Positions 12,284-25,900 of a stretch of 64,000 nucleotides of DNA are shown here, piece after piece (positions within the stretch are counted from its first letter, which is position 1; the number at the start of each line of letters is the position of its first letter). The notes under the pieces are model-generated. The model made no database searches. It had not been told where the DNA came from and saw only the letters and a list, made by a program, of their open reading frames with translations. Made by a program: the position numbers and the translations under genes. This stretch comes from Pampus argenteus (lineage: Eukaryota > Chordata > Actinopteri > Scombriformes > Stromateidae). The stretch lies in the NCBI GenBank assembly GCA_036937835.1, contig CM072861.1, positions 1,111,001 through 1,175,000 on the forward strand, written 5' to 3'.

Positions 12284-13639
12284 TTGTTAATGGCAAACAT
12301 GGTTTTGATTGAAAATATTGCTCCTTGTTTAAGAAAAACTGTAGTTGTCAGTTTTGGCCTGAGACAAAGCTATTTTTTACAAATGTTACAGTAAAAGCTG
12401 CAGGAAACTCTAAGAAGTGAGTTTTTTGGTCCTAATCATTAGAAATCAGTTACTTGTTGATGGCAAACATGGTTTTGATTGAAAATATTGCTCCTTGTTT
12501 AAGAAAAAAATGTAGTTGTCAGTTTTGGCCTGAGAGAAAGCTATTTTTACAAATGTTACAGTAAAAGCTGCAGGAAGCTCTCAGAAGTGAGTTTTTTGGT
12601 CCTAATCATTAGAAATCAGTTACTTGTTGATGGCAAACATGGTTTTGATTGAAAATATTGCTCCTTGTTAAAAAAAAAATGTAGTTGTCAGTTTTGGCCT
12701 GAGAGAAAGCTATTTTTACAAATGTTACAGTAAAAGCTGCAGGAAGCTCTCAGATGTGAGTTTTTTGGTCCTAATCATTAGAAATCAGTTACTTGTTGAT
12801 GGCAAACATGGTTTTGATTGAAAATATTGCTCCTTGTTTAAGCAAAATTGTGGTTGTCAGTTTTGGCCTGAGACAAAGCTATTTTTACAAATATTACAGT
12901 AAAAGCTGCAGGAAGCTCTCAGAAGTGAGGTTTTTGGTCCTAATCATTAGAAATCAGTTACTTGTTAATGGCAAACATGGTTTTGATTGAAAATATTGCT
13001 CCTTGTTTAAGAAAAACTGTAGTTGTCAGTTTTGGCCTGAGACAAAGCTATTTTTTACAAATGTTACAGTAAAAGCTGCAGGAAACTCTAAGAAGTGAGT
13101 TTTTTGGTCCTAATCATTAGAAATCAGTTACTTGTTGATGGCAAACATGGTTTTGATTGAAAATATTGCTCCTTGTTTAAGAAAAAAATGTAGTTGTCAG
13201 TTTTGGCCTGAGAGAAAGCTATTTTTACAAATGTTACAGTAAAAGCTGCAGGAAGCTCTCAGAAGTGAGTTTTTTGGTCCTAATCATTAGAAATCAGTTA
13301 CTTGTTGATGGCAAACATGGTTTTGATTGAAAATATTGCTCCTTGTTAAAAAAAAAATGTAGTTGTCAGTTTTGGCCTGAGAGAAAGCTATTTTTACAAA
13401 TGTTACAGTAAAAGCTGCAGGAAGCTCTCAGATGTGAGTTTTTTGGTCCTAATCATTAGAAATCAGTTACTTGTTGATGGCAAACATGGTTTTGATTGAA
13501 AATATTGCTCCTTGTTTAAGCAAAATTGTGGTTGTCAGTTTTGGCCTGAGACAAAGCTATTTTTACAAATATTACAGTAAAAGCTGCAGGAAGCTCTCAG
13601 AAGTGAGGTTTTTGGTCCTAATCATTAGAAATCAGTTAC
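12284..13639 (+). repeat. D-N8-N10-K 4-mer, two tandem copies (678 bp each)
   Basis: Copy 1 is 12284-12961 and copy 2 is 12962-13639. Each has D (gaaactctaaga), N8, N10 (gttaaaaaaaaaatg, then cagatgtgag) and K with tggttgtc. The K copies at 12793 and 13471 differ in the following gttaatgg versus gttgatgg. Confidence 0.88.
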
Positions 13640-16600
13640 TTGTTGATGGCAAACATGGTTTTGATTGAAAATATTGCTCCTTGTTTAAGAAAAACTGTAG
13701 TTGTCAGTTTTGGCCTGAGAGAAAGCTTTTTTTTACAAATGTTACAGTAAAAGCTGCAGGAAGCTCTCAGAAGTGAGGTTTTTGGTCCTAATCATTAGAA
13801 ATCAGTTACTTGTTGATGGCAAACATGGTTTTGATTGAAAATATTGCTCCTTGTTTAAGAAAAACTGTAGTTGTCAGTTTTGGCCTGAGAGAAAGCTATT
13901 TTTTATATAAGTTACAGTAAAAGCTGCAGGAAGCTCTCAGAAGTGAGTTTTTTGGTCCTAATCATTAGAAATCAGTTACTTGTTGATGGCAAACATGGTT
14001 TTGATTGAAAATATTGCTCCTTGTTTAAGCAAAATTGTAGTTGTCAGTTTTGGCCTGAGACAAAGCTATTTTTACAAATATTACAGTAAAAGCTGCAGGA
14101 AGCTCTCAGAAGTGAGGTTTTTGGTCCTAATCATTAGAAATCAGTTACTTGTTAATGGCAAACATGGTTTTGATTGAAAATATTGCTCCTTGTTTAAGAA
14201 AAACTGTAGTTGTCAGTTTTGGCCTGAGACAAAGCTATTTTTTACAAATGTTACAGTAAAAGCTGCAGGAAACTCTAAGAAGTGAGTTTTTTGGTCCTAA
14301 TCATTAGAAATCAGTTACTTGTTGATGGCAAACATGGTTTTGATTGAAAATATTGCTCCTTGTTTAAGAAAAAAATGTAGTTGTCAGTTTTGGCCTGAGA
14401 GAAAGCTATTTTTACAAATGTTACAGTAAAAGCTGCAGGAAGCTCTCAGAAGTGAGTTTTTTGGTCCTAATCATTAGAAATCAGTTACTTGTTAATGGCA
14501 AACATGGTTTTGATTGAAAATATTGCTCCTTGTTTAAGAAAAACTGTAGTTGTCAGTTTTGGCCTGAGACAAAGCTATTTTTTACAAATGTTACAGTAAA
14601 AGCTGCAGGAAACTCTAAGAAGTGAGTTTTTTGGTCCTAATCATTAGAAATCAGTTACTTGTTGATGGCAAACATGGTTTTGATTGAAAATATTGCTCCT
14701 TGTTTAAGAAAAACTGTAGTTGTCAGTTTTGGCCTGAGAGAAAGCTTTTTTTACAAATGTTACAGTAAAAGCTGCAGGAAGCTTTCAGAAGTGAGGTTTT
14801 TGGTCCTAATCATTAGAAATCAGTTACTTGTTGATGGCAAACATGGTTTTGATTGAAAATATTGCTCCTTGTTTAAGAAAAACTGTAGTTGTCAGTTTTG
14901 GCCTGAGAGAAAGCTATTTTTATATAAGTTACAGTAAAAGCTGCAGGAAGCTCTCAGAAGTGAGTTTTTTGGTCCTAATCATTAGAAATCAGTTACTTGT
15001 TGATGGCAAACATGGTTTTGATTGAAAATATTGCTCCTTGTTTAAGAAAATCTGTAGTTGTCAGTTTTGGCCTGAGACAAAGCTATTTTTACAAATGTTA
15101 CAGTAAAAGATGCAGGAAGCTCTCAGAAGTGAGTTTTTTGGTCCTAATCATTAGAAATCAGTTACTTGTTAATGGCAAACATGGTTTTGATTGAAAATAT
15201 TGCTCCTTGTTTAAGAAAAACTGTAGTTGTCAGTTTTGGCCTGAGACAAAGCTATTTTTTACAAATGTTACAGTAAAAGCTGCAGGAAACCCTAAGAAGT
15301 GAGTTTTTTGGTCCTAATCATTAGAAATCAGTTACTTGTTGATGGCAAACATGGTTTTGATTGAAAATATTGCTACTTGTTTAAGAAGAACTGTAGTTGT
15401 CAGTTTTGGCCTGAGAGAAGGCTATTTTTACAAATGTTACAGTAAAAGCAGCAGGAAGCTCTCAGAAGTGAGTTTTTTGGTCCTAATCATTAGAAATCAG
15501 TTACTTGTTGATGGCAAACATGGTTTTGATTGAAAATATTGCTCCTTGTTCAAGAAAAACTGTAGTTGTCAGTTTTGGCCTTCTCTCGCCGAGAGAAAGC
15601 TATTTTTACAAATGTTACAGTAAAAGCTGCAGGAAGCTCTTAGAAGTGAGTTTTTTGGTCCTAATCATTAGAAATCAGTTACTTGTTGATGGCAAACATG
15701 GTTTTGATTGAAAATATTGCTCCTTGTTTAAGAAAAAATGTAGTTGTCAGTTTTGGCCTGAGAGAAAGCTATTTTTACAAATGTTACAGTAAAAGCTGCA
15801 GGAAGCTCTCAGATGTGAGTTTTTTGGTCCTAATCATTAGAAATCAGTTACTTGTTGATGGCAAACATGGTTTTGATTGAAAATATTGCTCCTTGTTTAA
15901 GCAAAATTGTAGTTGTCAGTTTTGGCCTGAGACAAAGCTATTTTTACAAATATTACAGTAAAAGCTGCAGGAAGCTCTCAGAAGTGAGGTTTTTGGTCCT
16001 AATCATTAGAAATCAGTTACTTGTTAATGGCAAACATGGTTTTGATTGAAAATATTGCTCCTTGTTTAAGAAAAACTGTAGTTGTCAGTTTTGGCCTGAG
16101 ACAAAGCTATTTTTTACAAATGTTACAGTAAAAGCTGCAGGAAACTCTAAGAAGTGAGTTTTTTGGTCCTAATCATTAGAAATCAGTTACTTGTTGATGG
16201 CAAACATGGTTTTGATTGAAAATATTGCTCCTTGTTTAAGAAAAAATGTAGTTGTCAGTTTTGGCCTGAGACAAAGCTATTTTTTACAAATGTTACAGTA
16301 AAAGCTGCAGGAAACTCTAAGAAGTGAATTTTTTGGTCCTAATCATTAGAAATCAGTTACTTGTTGATGGCAAACATGGTTTTGATTGAAAATATTGCTC
16401 CTTGTTTAAGAAAAACTGTAGTTGTCAGTTTTGGCCTGAGAGAAAGCTTTTTTTACAAATGTTACAGTAAAAGCTGCAGGAAGCTCTCAGAAGTGAGGTT
16501 TTTGGTCCTAATCATTAGAAATCAGTTACTTGTTGATGGCAAACATGGTTTTGATTGAAAATATTGCTCCTTGTTTAAGAAAAACTGTAGTTGTCAGTTT

Positions 16601-17207
16601 TGGCCTGAGAGAAAGCTATTTTTTACAAATGTTACAGTAAAAGCTGCAGGAAACTCTAAGAAGTGAGTTTTTTGGTCCTAATCATTAGAAATCAGTTACT
16701 TGTTGATGGCAAACATGGTTTTGATTGAAAATATTGCTCCTTGTTTAAGAAAAACTGTAGTTGTCAGTTTTGGCCTGAGAGAAAGCTTTTTTTACAAATG
16801 TTACAGTAAAAGCTGCAGGAAGCTCTCAGAAGTGAGGTTTTTGGTCCTAATCATTAGAAATCAGTTACTTGTTGATGGCAAACATGGTTTTGATTGAAAA
16901 TATTGCTCCTTGTTTAAGAAAAACTGTAGTTGTCAGTTTTGGCCTGAGAGAAAGCTATTTTTTATATAAGTTACAGTAAAAGCTGCAGGAAGCTCTCAGA
17001 AGTGAGTTTTTTGGTCCTAATCATTAGAAATCAGTTACTTGTTGATGGCAAACATGGTTTTGATTGAAAATATTGCTCCTTGTTTAAGAAAATCTGTAGT
17101 TGTCAGTTTTGGCCTGAGACAAAGCTATTTTTACAAATGTTACAGTAAAAGATGCAGGAAGCTCTCAGAAGTGAGTTTTTTGGTCCTAATCATTAGAAAT
17201 CAGTTAC
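13640..17207 (+). repeat. Irregular monomer mosaic
   Basis: The order is an eight-T monomer, U, K, D, N8, D, a seven-T monomer, U with five Ts, S, D (gaaaccct), A (with gcagcagg), I, N, K, D, an N/D hybrid with agtgaatttt, a seven-T monomer, a D-like monomer, a seven-T monomer, U and S. Short runs (seven-T, U, S, D) recur at 14659 and 16700, and the A-I-N-K cassette starts at 15336. Confidence 0.86.
15505..15682 (+). repeat. Insertion monomer I-4 (178 bp)
   Basis: Standard form. Perfect inverted repeat at 15581-15597; preceded by A, followed by N and K. Confidence 0.92.
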
Positions 17208-18904
17208 TTGTTAATGGCAAACATGGTTTTGATTGAAAATATTGCTCCTTGTTTAAGAAAAACTGTAGTTGTCAGTTTTGGCCTGAGACAAAGCTATTTT
17301 TTACAAATGTTACAGTAAAAGCTGCAGGAAACTCTAAGAAGTGAGTTTTTTGGTCCTAATCATTAGAAATCAGTTACTTGTTGATGGCAAACATGGTTTT
17401 GATTGAAAATATTGCTCCTTGTTTAAGAAACACTGTAGTTGTCAGTTTTGGCCTGAGAGAAAGCTATTTTTTACAAATGTTACAGTAAAAGCTGCAGGAA
17501 GCTCTCAGAAGTGAGTTTTTTTGGTCCTAATCATTAGAAATCAGTTACTTGTTGATGGCAAACATGGTTTTGATTGAAAATATTGCTACTTGTTTAAGAA
17601 GAACTGTAGTTGTCAGTTTCGGCCTGAGAGAAAGCTATTTTTACAAATGTTACAGTAAAAGCTGCAGGAAGCTCTCAGAAGTGAGTTTTTTGGTCCTAAT
17701 CATTAGAAATCAGTTACTTGTTGATGGCAAACATGGTTTTGATTGAAAATATTGCTACTTGTTTAAGAAGAACTGTAGTTGTCAGTTTTGGCCTGAGAGA
17801 AAGCTATTTTTACAAATGTTACAGTAAAAGCTGCAGGAAGCTCTCAGAAGTGAGGTTTTTGGTCCTAATCATTAGAAATCAGTTACTTGTTGATGGCAAA
17901 CATGGTTTTGATTGAAAATATTGCTCCTTGTTTAAGAAAAACTGTAGTTGTCAGTTTTGGCCTGAGAGAAAGCTATTTTTTTATAAAAGTTACAGTAAAA
18001 GCTGCAGGAAGCTCTCAGAAGTGAGTTTTTTGGTCATAATCATTAGAAATCAGTTACTTGTTAATGGCAAACATGGTTTTGATTGAAAATATTGCTCCTT
18101 GTTTAAGAAAAACTGTAGTTGTCAGTTTTGGCCTGAGACAAAGCTATTTTTTACAAATGTTACAGTAAAAGCTGCAGGAAACCCTAAGAAGTGAGTTTTT
18201 TGGTCCTAATCATTAGAAATCAGTTACTTGTTGATGGCAAACATGGTTTTGATTGAAAATATTGCTACTTGTTTAAGAAGAACTGTAGTTGTCAGTTTTG
18301 GCCTGAGAGAAGGCTATTTTTACAAATGTTACAGTAAAAGCTGCAGGAAGCTCTCAGAAGTGAGGTTTTTGGTCCTAATCATTAGAAATCAGTTACTTGT
18401 TGATGGCAAACATGGTTTTGATTGAAAATATTGCTCCTTGTTTAGAAAATCTGTAGTTGTCAGTTTTGGCCTGAGAGAAAGCTATTTTTTACAAATGTTA
18501 CTGTAAAAGCTGCAGGAAGCTCTCAGAAGTGAGTTTTTTTGGTCCTAATCATTAGAAATCAGTTACTTGTTGATGGCAAACATGGTTTTGATTGAAAATA
18601 TTGCTCCTTGTTTAAGAAAAAATGTAGTTGTCAGTTTTGGCCTGAGAGAAAGCTATTTTTACAAATGTTACAGTAAAAGCTGCAGGAAGCTCTCAGATGT
18701 GAGTTTTTTGGTCCTAATCATTAGAAATCAGTTACTTGTTGATGGCAAACATGGTTTTGATTGAAAATATTGCTCCTTGTTTAAGCAAAATTGTAGTTGT
18801 CAGTTTTGGCCTGAGACAAAGCTATTTTTACAAATATTACAGTAAAAGCTGCAGGAAGCTCTCAGAAGTGAGTTTTTTGGTCCTAATCATTAGAAATCAG
18901 TTAC
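17208..18904 (+). repeat. 10-mer higher-order repeat, copy 1 (1,697 bp)
   Basis: The order is D, X (aagaaacactg), A with the CpG-bearing tttcggcc, A, W with seven Ts and ggtcataatc, D (gaaaccct), A, tttagaaaatctg with gttactgtaaaag, N, K. The distinctive X, tttcggcc and gttactg markers recur in the next block. Confidence 0.9.
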
Positions 18905-20434
18905 TTGTTAATGGCAAACATGGTTTTGATTGAAAATATTGCTCCTTGTTTAAGAAAAACTGTAGTTGTCAGTTTTGGCCTGAGACAAAGCTATTTTTTA
19001 CAAATGTTACAGTAAAAGCTGCAGGAAACTCTAAGAAGTGAGTTTTTTGGTCCTAATCATTAGAAATCAGTTACTTGTTGATGGCAAACATGGTTTTGAT
19101 TGAAAATATTGCTCCTTGTTTAAGAAACACTGTAGTTGTCAGTTTTGGCCTGAGAGAAAGCTATTTTTTACAAATGTTACAGTAAAAGCTGCAGTAAGCT
19201 CTCAGAAGTGAGTTTTTTTGGTCCTAATCATTAGAAATCAGTTACTTGTTGATGGCAAACATGGTTTTGATTGAAAATATTGCTACTTGTTTAAGAAGAA
19301 CTGTAGTTGTCAGTTTCGGCCTGAGAGAAAGCTATTTTTACAAATGTTACAGTAAAAGCTGCAGGAAGCTCTCAGAAGTGAGTTTTTTGGTCCTAATCAT
19401 TAGAAATCAGTTACTTGTTGATGGCAAACATGGTTTTGATTGAAAATATTGCTCCTTGTTTAAGAAAAACTGTAGTTGTCAGTTTTGGCCTGAGAGAAAG
19501 CTATTTTTTTTATAAAAGTTACAGTAAAAGCTGCAGGAAGCTCTCAGAAGTGAGTTTTTTGGTCATAATCATTAGAAATCAGTTACTTGTTAATGGCAAA
19601 CATGGTTTTGATTGAAAATATTGCTCCTTGTTTAAGAAAAACTGTAGTTGTCAGTTTTGGCCTGAGACAAAGCTATTTTTTACAAATGTTACAGTAAAAG
19701 CTGCAGGAAACCCTAAGAAGTGAGTTTTTTGGTCCTAATCATTAGAAATCAGTTACTTGTTGATGGCAAACATGGTTTTGATTGAAAATATTGCTACTTG
19801 TTTAAGAAGAACTGTAGTTGTCAGTTTTGGCCTGAGAGAAGGCTATTTTTACAAATGTTACAGTAAAAGCTGCAGGAAGCTCTCAGAAGTGAGGTTTTTG
19901 GTCCTAATCATTAGAAATCAGTTACTTGTTGATGGCAAACATGGTTTTGATTGAAAATATTGCTCCTTGTTTAGAAAATCTGTAGTTGTCAGTTTTGGCC
20001 TGAGAGAAAGCTATTTTTTACAAATGTTACTGTAAAAGCTGCAGGAAGCTCTCAGAAGTGAGTTTTTTTTTGTCCTAATCATTAGAAATCAGTTACTTGT
20101 TGATGGCAAACATGGTTTTGATTGAAAATATTGCTCCTTGTTTAAGAAAAAATGTAGTTGTCAGTTTTGGCCTGAGAGAAAGCTATTTTTACAAATGTTA
20201 CAGTAAAAGCTGCAGGAAGCTCTCAGATGTGAGTTTTTTGGTCCTAATCATTAGAAATCAGTTACTTGTTGATGGCAAACATGGTTTTGATTGAAAATAT
20301 TGCTCCTTGTTTAAGCAAAATTGTAGTTGTCAGTTTTGGCCTGAGACAAAGCTATTTTTACAAATATTACAGTAAAAGCTGCAGGAAGCTCTCAGAAGTG
20401 AGTTTTTTGGTCCTAATCATTAGAAATCAGTTAC
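18905..20434 (+). repeat. 9-mer derivative of the 10-mer, copy 2 (1,530 bp)
   Basis: It has the order of 17208-18904 but with one A monomer missing. The offset falls from 1,697 bp (17549 to 19246) to about 1,530 bp (18228 to 19757). The W monomer at 19415 has eight Ts and sits where the A monomer was lost, which fits unequal exchange within one monomer. Confidence 0.9.
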
Positions 20435-20943
20435 TTGTTAATGGCAAACATGGTTTTGATTGAAAATATTGCTCCTTGTTTAAGAAAAACTGTAGTTGTC
20501 AGTTTTGGCCTGAGACAAAGCTATTTTTTACAAATGTTACAGTAAAAGCTGCAGGAAACTCTAAGAAGTGAGTTTTTTGGTCCTAATCATTAGAAATCAG
20601 TTACTTGTTGATGGCAAACATGGTTTTGATTGAAAATATTGCTCCTTGTTTAAGAAAAAATGTAGTTGTCAGTTTTGGCCTGAGAGAAAGCTATTTTTAC
20701 AAATGTTACAGTAAAAGCTGCAGGAAGCTCTCAGAAGTGAGTTTTTTGGTCCTAATCATTAGAAATCAGTTACTTGTTAATGGCAAACATGGTTTTGATT
20801 GAAAATATTGCTCCTTGTTTAAGAAAAACTGTAGTTGTCAGTTTTGGCCTGAGAGAAAGCTATTTTTTATATAAGTTACAGTAAAAGCTGCAGGAAGCTC
20901 TCAGAAGTGAGTTTTTTGGTCCTAATCATTAGAAATCAGTTAC
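20435..20943 (+). repeat. D-N-U trimer
   Basis: D (gaaactctaaga), N followed by gttaatgg, and U. The same three, preceded by N-K, recur at about 25.0-25.9 kb with an offset of 4,924 bp. Confidence 0.85.
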
Positions 20944-21960
20944 TTGTTGATGGCAAACATGGTTTTGATTGAAAATATTGCTCCTTGTTTAAGAAAATCT
21001 GTAGTTGTCAGTTTTGGCCTGAGACAAAGCTATTTTTACAAATGTTACAGTAAAAGATGCAGGAAGCTCTCAGAAGTGAGTTTTTTGGTCCTAATCATTA
21101 GAAATCAGTTACTTGTTAATGGCAAACATGGTTTTGATTGAAAATATTGCTCCTTGTTTAAGAAAAACTGTAGTTGTCAGTTTTGGCCTGAGACAAAGCT
21201 ATTTTTACAAATGTTACAGTAAAAGCTGCAGGAAGCTCTCAGAAGTGAGGTTTTTGGTCCTAATCATTAGAAATCAGTTACTTGTTGATGGCAAACATGG
21301 TTTTGATTGAAAATATTGCTCCTTGTTTAAGAAAAACTGTAGTTGTCAGTTTTGGCCTGAGAGAAAGCTATTTTTTATATAAGTTACAGTAAAAGCTGCA
21401 GGAAGCTCTCAGAAGTGAGTTTTTTGGTCCTAATCATTAGAAATCAGTTACTTGTTAATGGCAAACATGGTTTTTATTGAAAATATTGCTCCTTGTTTAA
21501 GAAAAACTGTAGTTGTCAGTTTTGGCCTGAGACAAAGCTATTTTTTACAAATGTTACAGTAAAAGCTGCAGGAAGCTCTCAGAAGTGAGGTTTTTGGTCC
21601 TAATCATTAGAAATCAGTTACTTGTTGATGGCAAACATGGTTTTGATTGAAAATATTGCTCCTTGTTTAAGAAAAACTGTAGTTGTCAGTTTTGGCCTGA
21701 GAGAAAGCTATTTTTTATAAAAGTTACAGTAAAAGCTGCAGGAAGCTCTCAGAAGTGAGTTTTTTGGTCCTAATCATTAGAAGTCAGTTACTTGTTGATG
21801 GCAAACATGGTTTTGATTGAAAATATTGCTCCTTGTTTAAGAAAATCTGTAGTTGTCAGTTTTGGCCTGAGACAAAGCTATTTTTACAAATGTTACAGTA
21901 AAAGATGCAGGAAGCTCTCAGAAGTGAGTTTTTTTGTCCTAATCATTAGAAATCAGTTAC
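20944..21960 (+). repeat. 6-mer higher-order repeat, copy 1 (1,017 bp)
   Basis: The order is S (gatgcagg), a gagaca monomer followed by agtgaggttttt, U, a tttttattg monomer, W followed by gaagtcag, and S followed by tttttttgtcc. The full order repeats 1,017 bp later. Confidence 0.92.
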
Positions 21961-22978
21961 TTGTTGATGGCAAACATGGTTTTGATTGAAAATATTGCTC
22001 CTTGTTTAAGAAAATCTGTAGTTGTCAGTTTTGGCCTGAGACAAAGCTATTTTTACAAATGTTACAGTAAAAGATGCAGGAAGCTCTCAGAAGTGAGTTT
22101 TTTGGTCCTAATCATTAGAAATCAGTTACTTGTTAATGGCAAACATGGTTTTGATTGAAAATATTGCTCCTTGTTTAAGAAAAACTGTAGTTGTCAGTTT
22201 TGGCCTGAGACAAAGCTATTTTTACAAATGTTACAGTAAAAGCTGCAGGAAGCTCTCAGAAGTGAGGTTTTTGGTCCTAATCATTAGAAATCAGTTACTT
22301 GTTGATGGCAAACATGGTTTTGATTGAAAATATTGCTCCTTGTTTAAGAAAAACTGTAGTTGTCAGTTTTGGCCTGAGAGAAAGCTATTTTTTATATAAG
22401 TTACAGTAAAAGCTGCAGGAAGCTCTCAGAAGTGAGTTTTTTGGTCCTAATCATTAGAAATCAGTTACTTGTTAATGGCAAACATGGTTTTTATTGAAAA
22501 TATTGCTCCTTGTTTAAGAAAAACTGTAGTTGTCAGTTTTGGCCTGAGACAAAGCTATTTTTTACAAATGTTACAGTAAAAGCTGCAGGAAGCTCTCAGA
22601 AGTGAGGTTTTTGGTCCTAATCATTAGAAATCAGTTACTTGTTGATGGCAAACATGGTTTTGATTGAAAATATTGCTCCTTGTTTAAGAAAAACTGTAGT
22701 TGTCAGTTTTGGCCTGAGAGAAAGCTATTTTTTATAAAAGTTACAGTAAAAGCTGCAGGAAGCTCTCAGAAGTGAGTTTTTTGGTCCTAATCATTAGAAG
22801 TCAGTTACTTGTTGATGGCAAACATGGTTTTGATTGAAAATATTGCTCCTTGTTTAAGAAAATCTGTAGTTGTCAGTTTTGGCCTGAGACAAAGCTATTT
22901 TTTACAAATGTTACAGTAAAAGATGCAGGAAGCTCTCAGAAGTGAGTTTTTTTGTCCTAATCATTAGAAATCAGTTAC
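21961..22978 (+). repeat. 6-mer higher-order repeat, copy 2
   Basis: A tandem copy of 20944-21960. The only difference noticed by eye is one extra T in the T-run of the last S monomer near 22895, making it 1,018 bp. Confidence 0.92.
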
Positions 22979-25900
22979 TTGTTGATGGCAAACATGGTTT
23001 TGATTGAAAATATTGCTCCTTGTTTGAGAAAAACTGTAGTTGTCAGTTTTGGCCTGAGAGAAAGCTATTTTTACAAATGTTACAGTAAAAGCTGCAGGAA
23101 GCTCTCAGAAGTGAGTTTTTTGGTCCTAATCATTAGAAGTCAGTTACTTGTTGATGGCAAACATGGTTTTGATTGAAAATATTGCTCCTTGTTTAAGAAA
23201 AACTGTAGTTGTCAGTTTTGGCCTGAGAGAAAGCTATTTTTTATAAAAGTTACAGTAAAAGCTGCAGGAAGCTCTCAGATATAAGTTTTTTGGTCCTAAT
23301 CATGAGAAATCAGTTACTTGTTGATGGCAAACATGGTTTTGATTTAAAATATTGCTCCTTGTTTAAGAAAAACTGTAGTTGTCAGTTTAGGCCTGAGAGA
23401 AAGCTATTTTTACAAATGTTACAGTAAAAGCTGCAGGAAGCTCTCAGAAGTGAGTTTTTTGGTCCTAATCATTAGAAATCAGTTACTTGTTAATGGCAAA
23501 CATGGTTTTGATTGAAAATATTGCTCCTTGTTTAAGAAAAACTGTAGTTGTCAGTTTTGGCCTTAGAGAAAGCTATTTTTTACAAATGTTACAGTAAAAG
23601 CTGCAGGAAGCTCTCAGAAGTGAGTTTTTTGGTCCTAATCAGTAGAAATCAGTTACTTGTTGATGGCAAACATGGTTTTGATTGAAAATATTGCTCCTTG
23701 TTTAAGAAAATCTGTAGTTGTCAATTTTGGCCTGAGACAAAGCTATTTTTACAAATGTTACAGTAAAAGCTGCAGGAAGCTCTCAGAAGTGAGTTTGTTG
23801 GTCCTAATCATTAGAAATCAGTTACTTGTTGATGGCAAACATGGTTTTGATTGAAAATATTGCTCCTTGTTTAAGAAAAACTGTAGTTGTCAGTTTTGGC
23901 CTGAGAGAAAGCTATTTTTACAAATGTTACAGTAAAAGCTGCAGGAAGCTCTCAGAAGTGAGTTTTTTGGTCCTAATCATTAGAAATCAGTTACTTGTTA
24001 ATGGCAAACATGGTTTTGATTGAAAATATTGCTCCTTCTTTAAGAAAATCTGTAGTTGTCAGTTTTGGCCTGAGACAAAGCTATTTTTTACAAATGTTAC
24101 AGTAAAAGCTGCAGGAAGCTCTCAGAAGTGAGTTTTTTGGTCCTAATCATTAGAAATCAGTTACTTGTTGATGGCAAACATGGTTTTGATTGAAAATATT
24201 GCTCCTTGTTTAAGAAAAACTGTAGTTGTCAGTTTTGGCCTGAGAAAATGCTATTTTTTACAAATGTTACAGTAAAAGCTGCAGGAAGCTCTCAGAAGTG
24301 AGTTTTTTGGTCCTAATCATTAGAAATCCGTTACTTGTTGATGGCAAACATGGTTTTGATTGAAAATATTGCTCCTTGTTTAAGAAAATCTGTAGTTGTC
24401 AGTTTTGGCCTGAGACAAAGCTATTTTTACAAATGTTACAGTAAAAGATGCAGGAAGCTCTCAGAAGTGAGTTTTTTGGTCCTAATCATTAGAAATCAGT
24501 TACTTGTTAATGGCAAACATGGTTTTGATTGAAAATATTGCTCCTTGTTTAAGAAAAACTGTAGTTGTCAGTTTTGGCCTGAGACAAAGCTATTTTTTAC
24601 AAATGTTACAGTAAAAGCTGCAGGAAACCCTAAGAAGTGAGTTTTTTGGTCCTAATCATTAGAAATCAGTTACTTGTTGATGGCAAACATGGTTTTGATT
24701 GAAAATATTGCTACTTGTTTAAGAAGAACTGTAGTTGTCAGTTTTGGCCTGAGAGAAGGCTATTTTTACAAATGTTACAGTAAAAGCTGCAGGAAGCTCT
24801 CAGAAGTGAGTTTTTTGGTCCTAATCATTAGAAATCAGTTACTTGTTGATGGCAAACATGGTTTTGATTGAAAATATTGCTCCTTGTTCAAGAAAAACTG
24901 TAGTTGTCAGTTTTGGACTTCTCTCGCCGAGAGAAAGCTATTTTTACAAATGTTACAGTAAAAGATGCAGGAAGCTCTTAGAAGTGAGTTTTTTGGTCCT
25001 AATCATTAGAAATCAGTTACTTGTTGATGGCAAACATGGTTTTGATTGAAAATATTGCTCCTTGTTTAAGAAAAAATGTAGTTGTCAGTTTTGGCCTGAG
25101 AGAAAGCTATTTTTACAAATGTTACAGTAAAAGCTGCAGGAAGCTCTCAGATGTGAGTTTTTTGGTCCTAATCATTAGAAATCAGTTACTTGTTGATGGC
25201 AAACATGGTTTTGATTGAAAATATTGCTCCTTGTTTAAGCAAAATTGTAGTTGTCAGTTTTGGCCTGAGACAAAGCTATTTTTACAAATATTACAGTAAA
25301 AGCTGCAGGAAGCTCTCAGAAGTGAGTTTTTTGGTCCTAATCATTAGAAATCAGTTACTTGTTAATGGCAAACATGGTTTTGATTGAAAATATTGCTCCT
25401 TGTTTAAGAAAAACTGTAGTTGTCAGTTTTGGCCTGAGACAAAGCTATTTTTTACAAATGTTACAGTAAAAGCTGCAGGAAACTCTAAGAAGTGAGTTTT
25501 TTGGTCCTAATCATTAGAAATCAGTTACTTGTTGATGGCAAACATGGTTTTGATTGAAAATATTGCTCCTTGTTTAAGAAAAAATGTAGTTGTCAGTTTT
25601 GGCCTGAGAGAAAGCTATTTTTACAAATGTTACAGTAAAAGCTGCAGGAAGCTCTCAGAAGTGAGTTTTTTGGTCCTAATCATTAGAAATCAGTTACTTG
25701 TTAATGGCAAACATGGTTTTGATTGAAAATATTGCTCCTTGTTTAAGAAAAACTGTAGTTGTCAGTTTTGGCCTGAGAGAAAGCTATTTTTTATATAAGT
25801 TACAGTAAAAGCTGCAGGAAGCTCTCAGAAGTGAGTTTTTTGGTCCTAATCATTAGAAATCAGTTACTTGTTGATGGCAAACATGGTTTTGATTGAAAAT

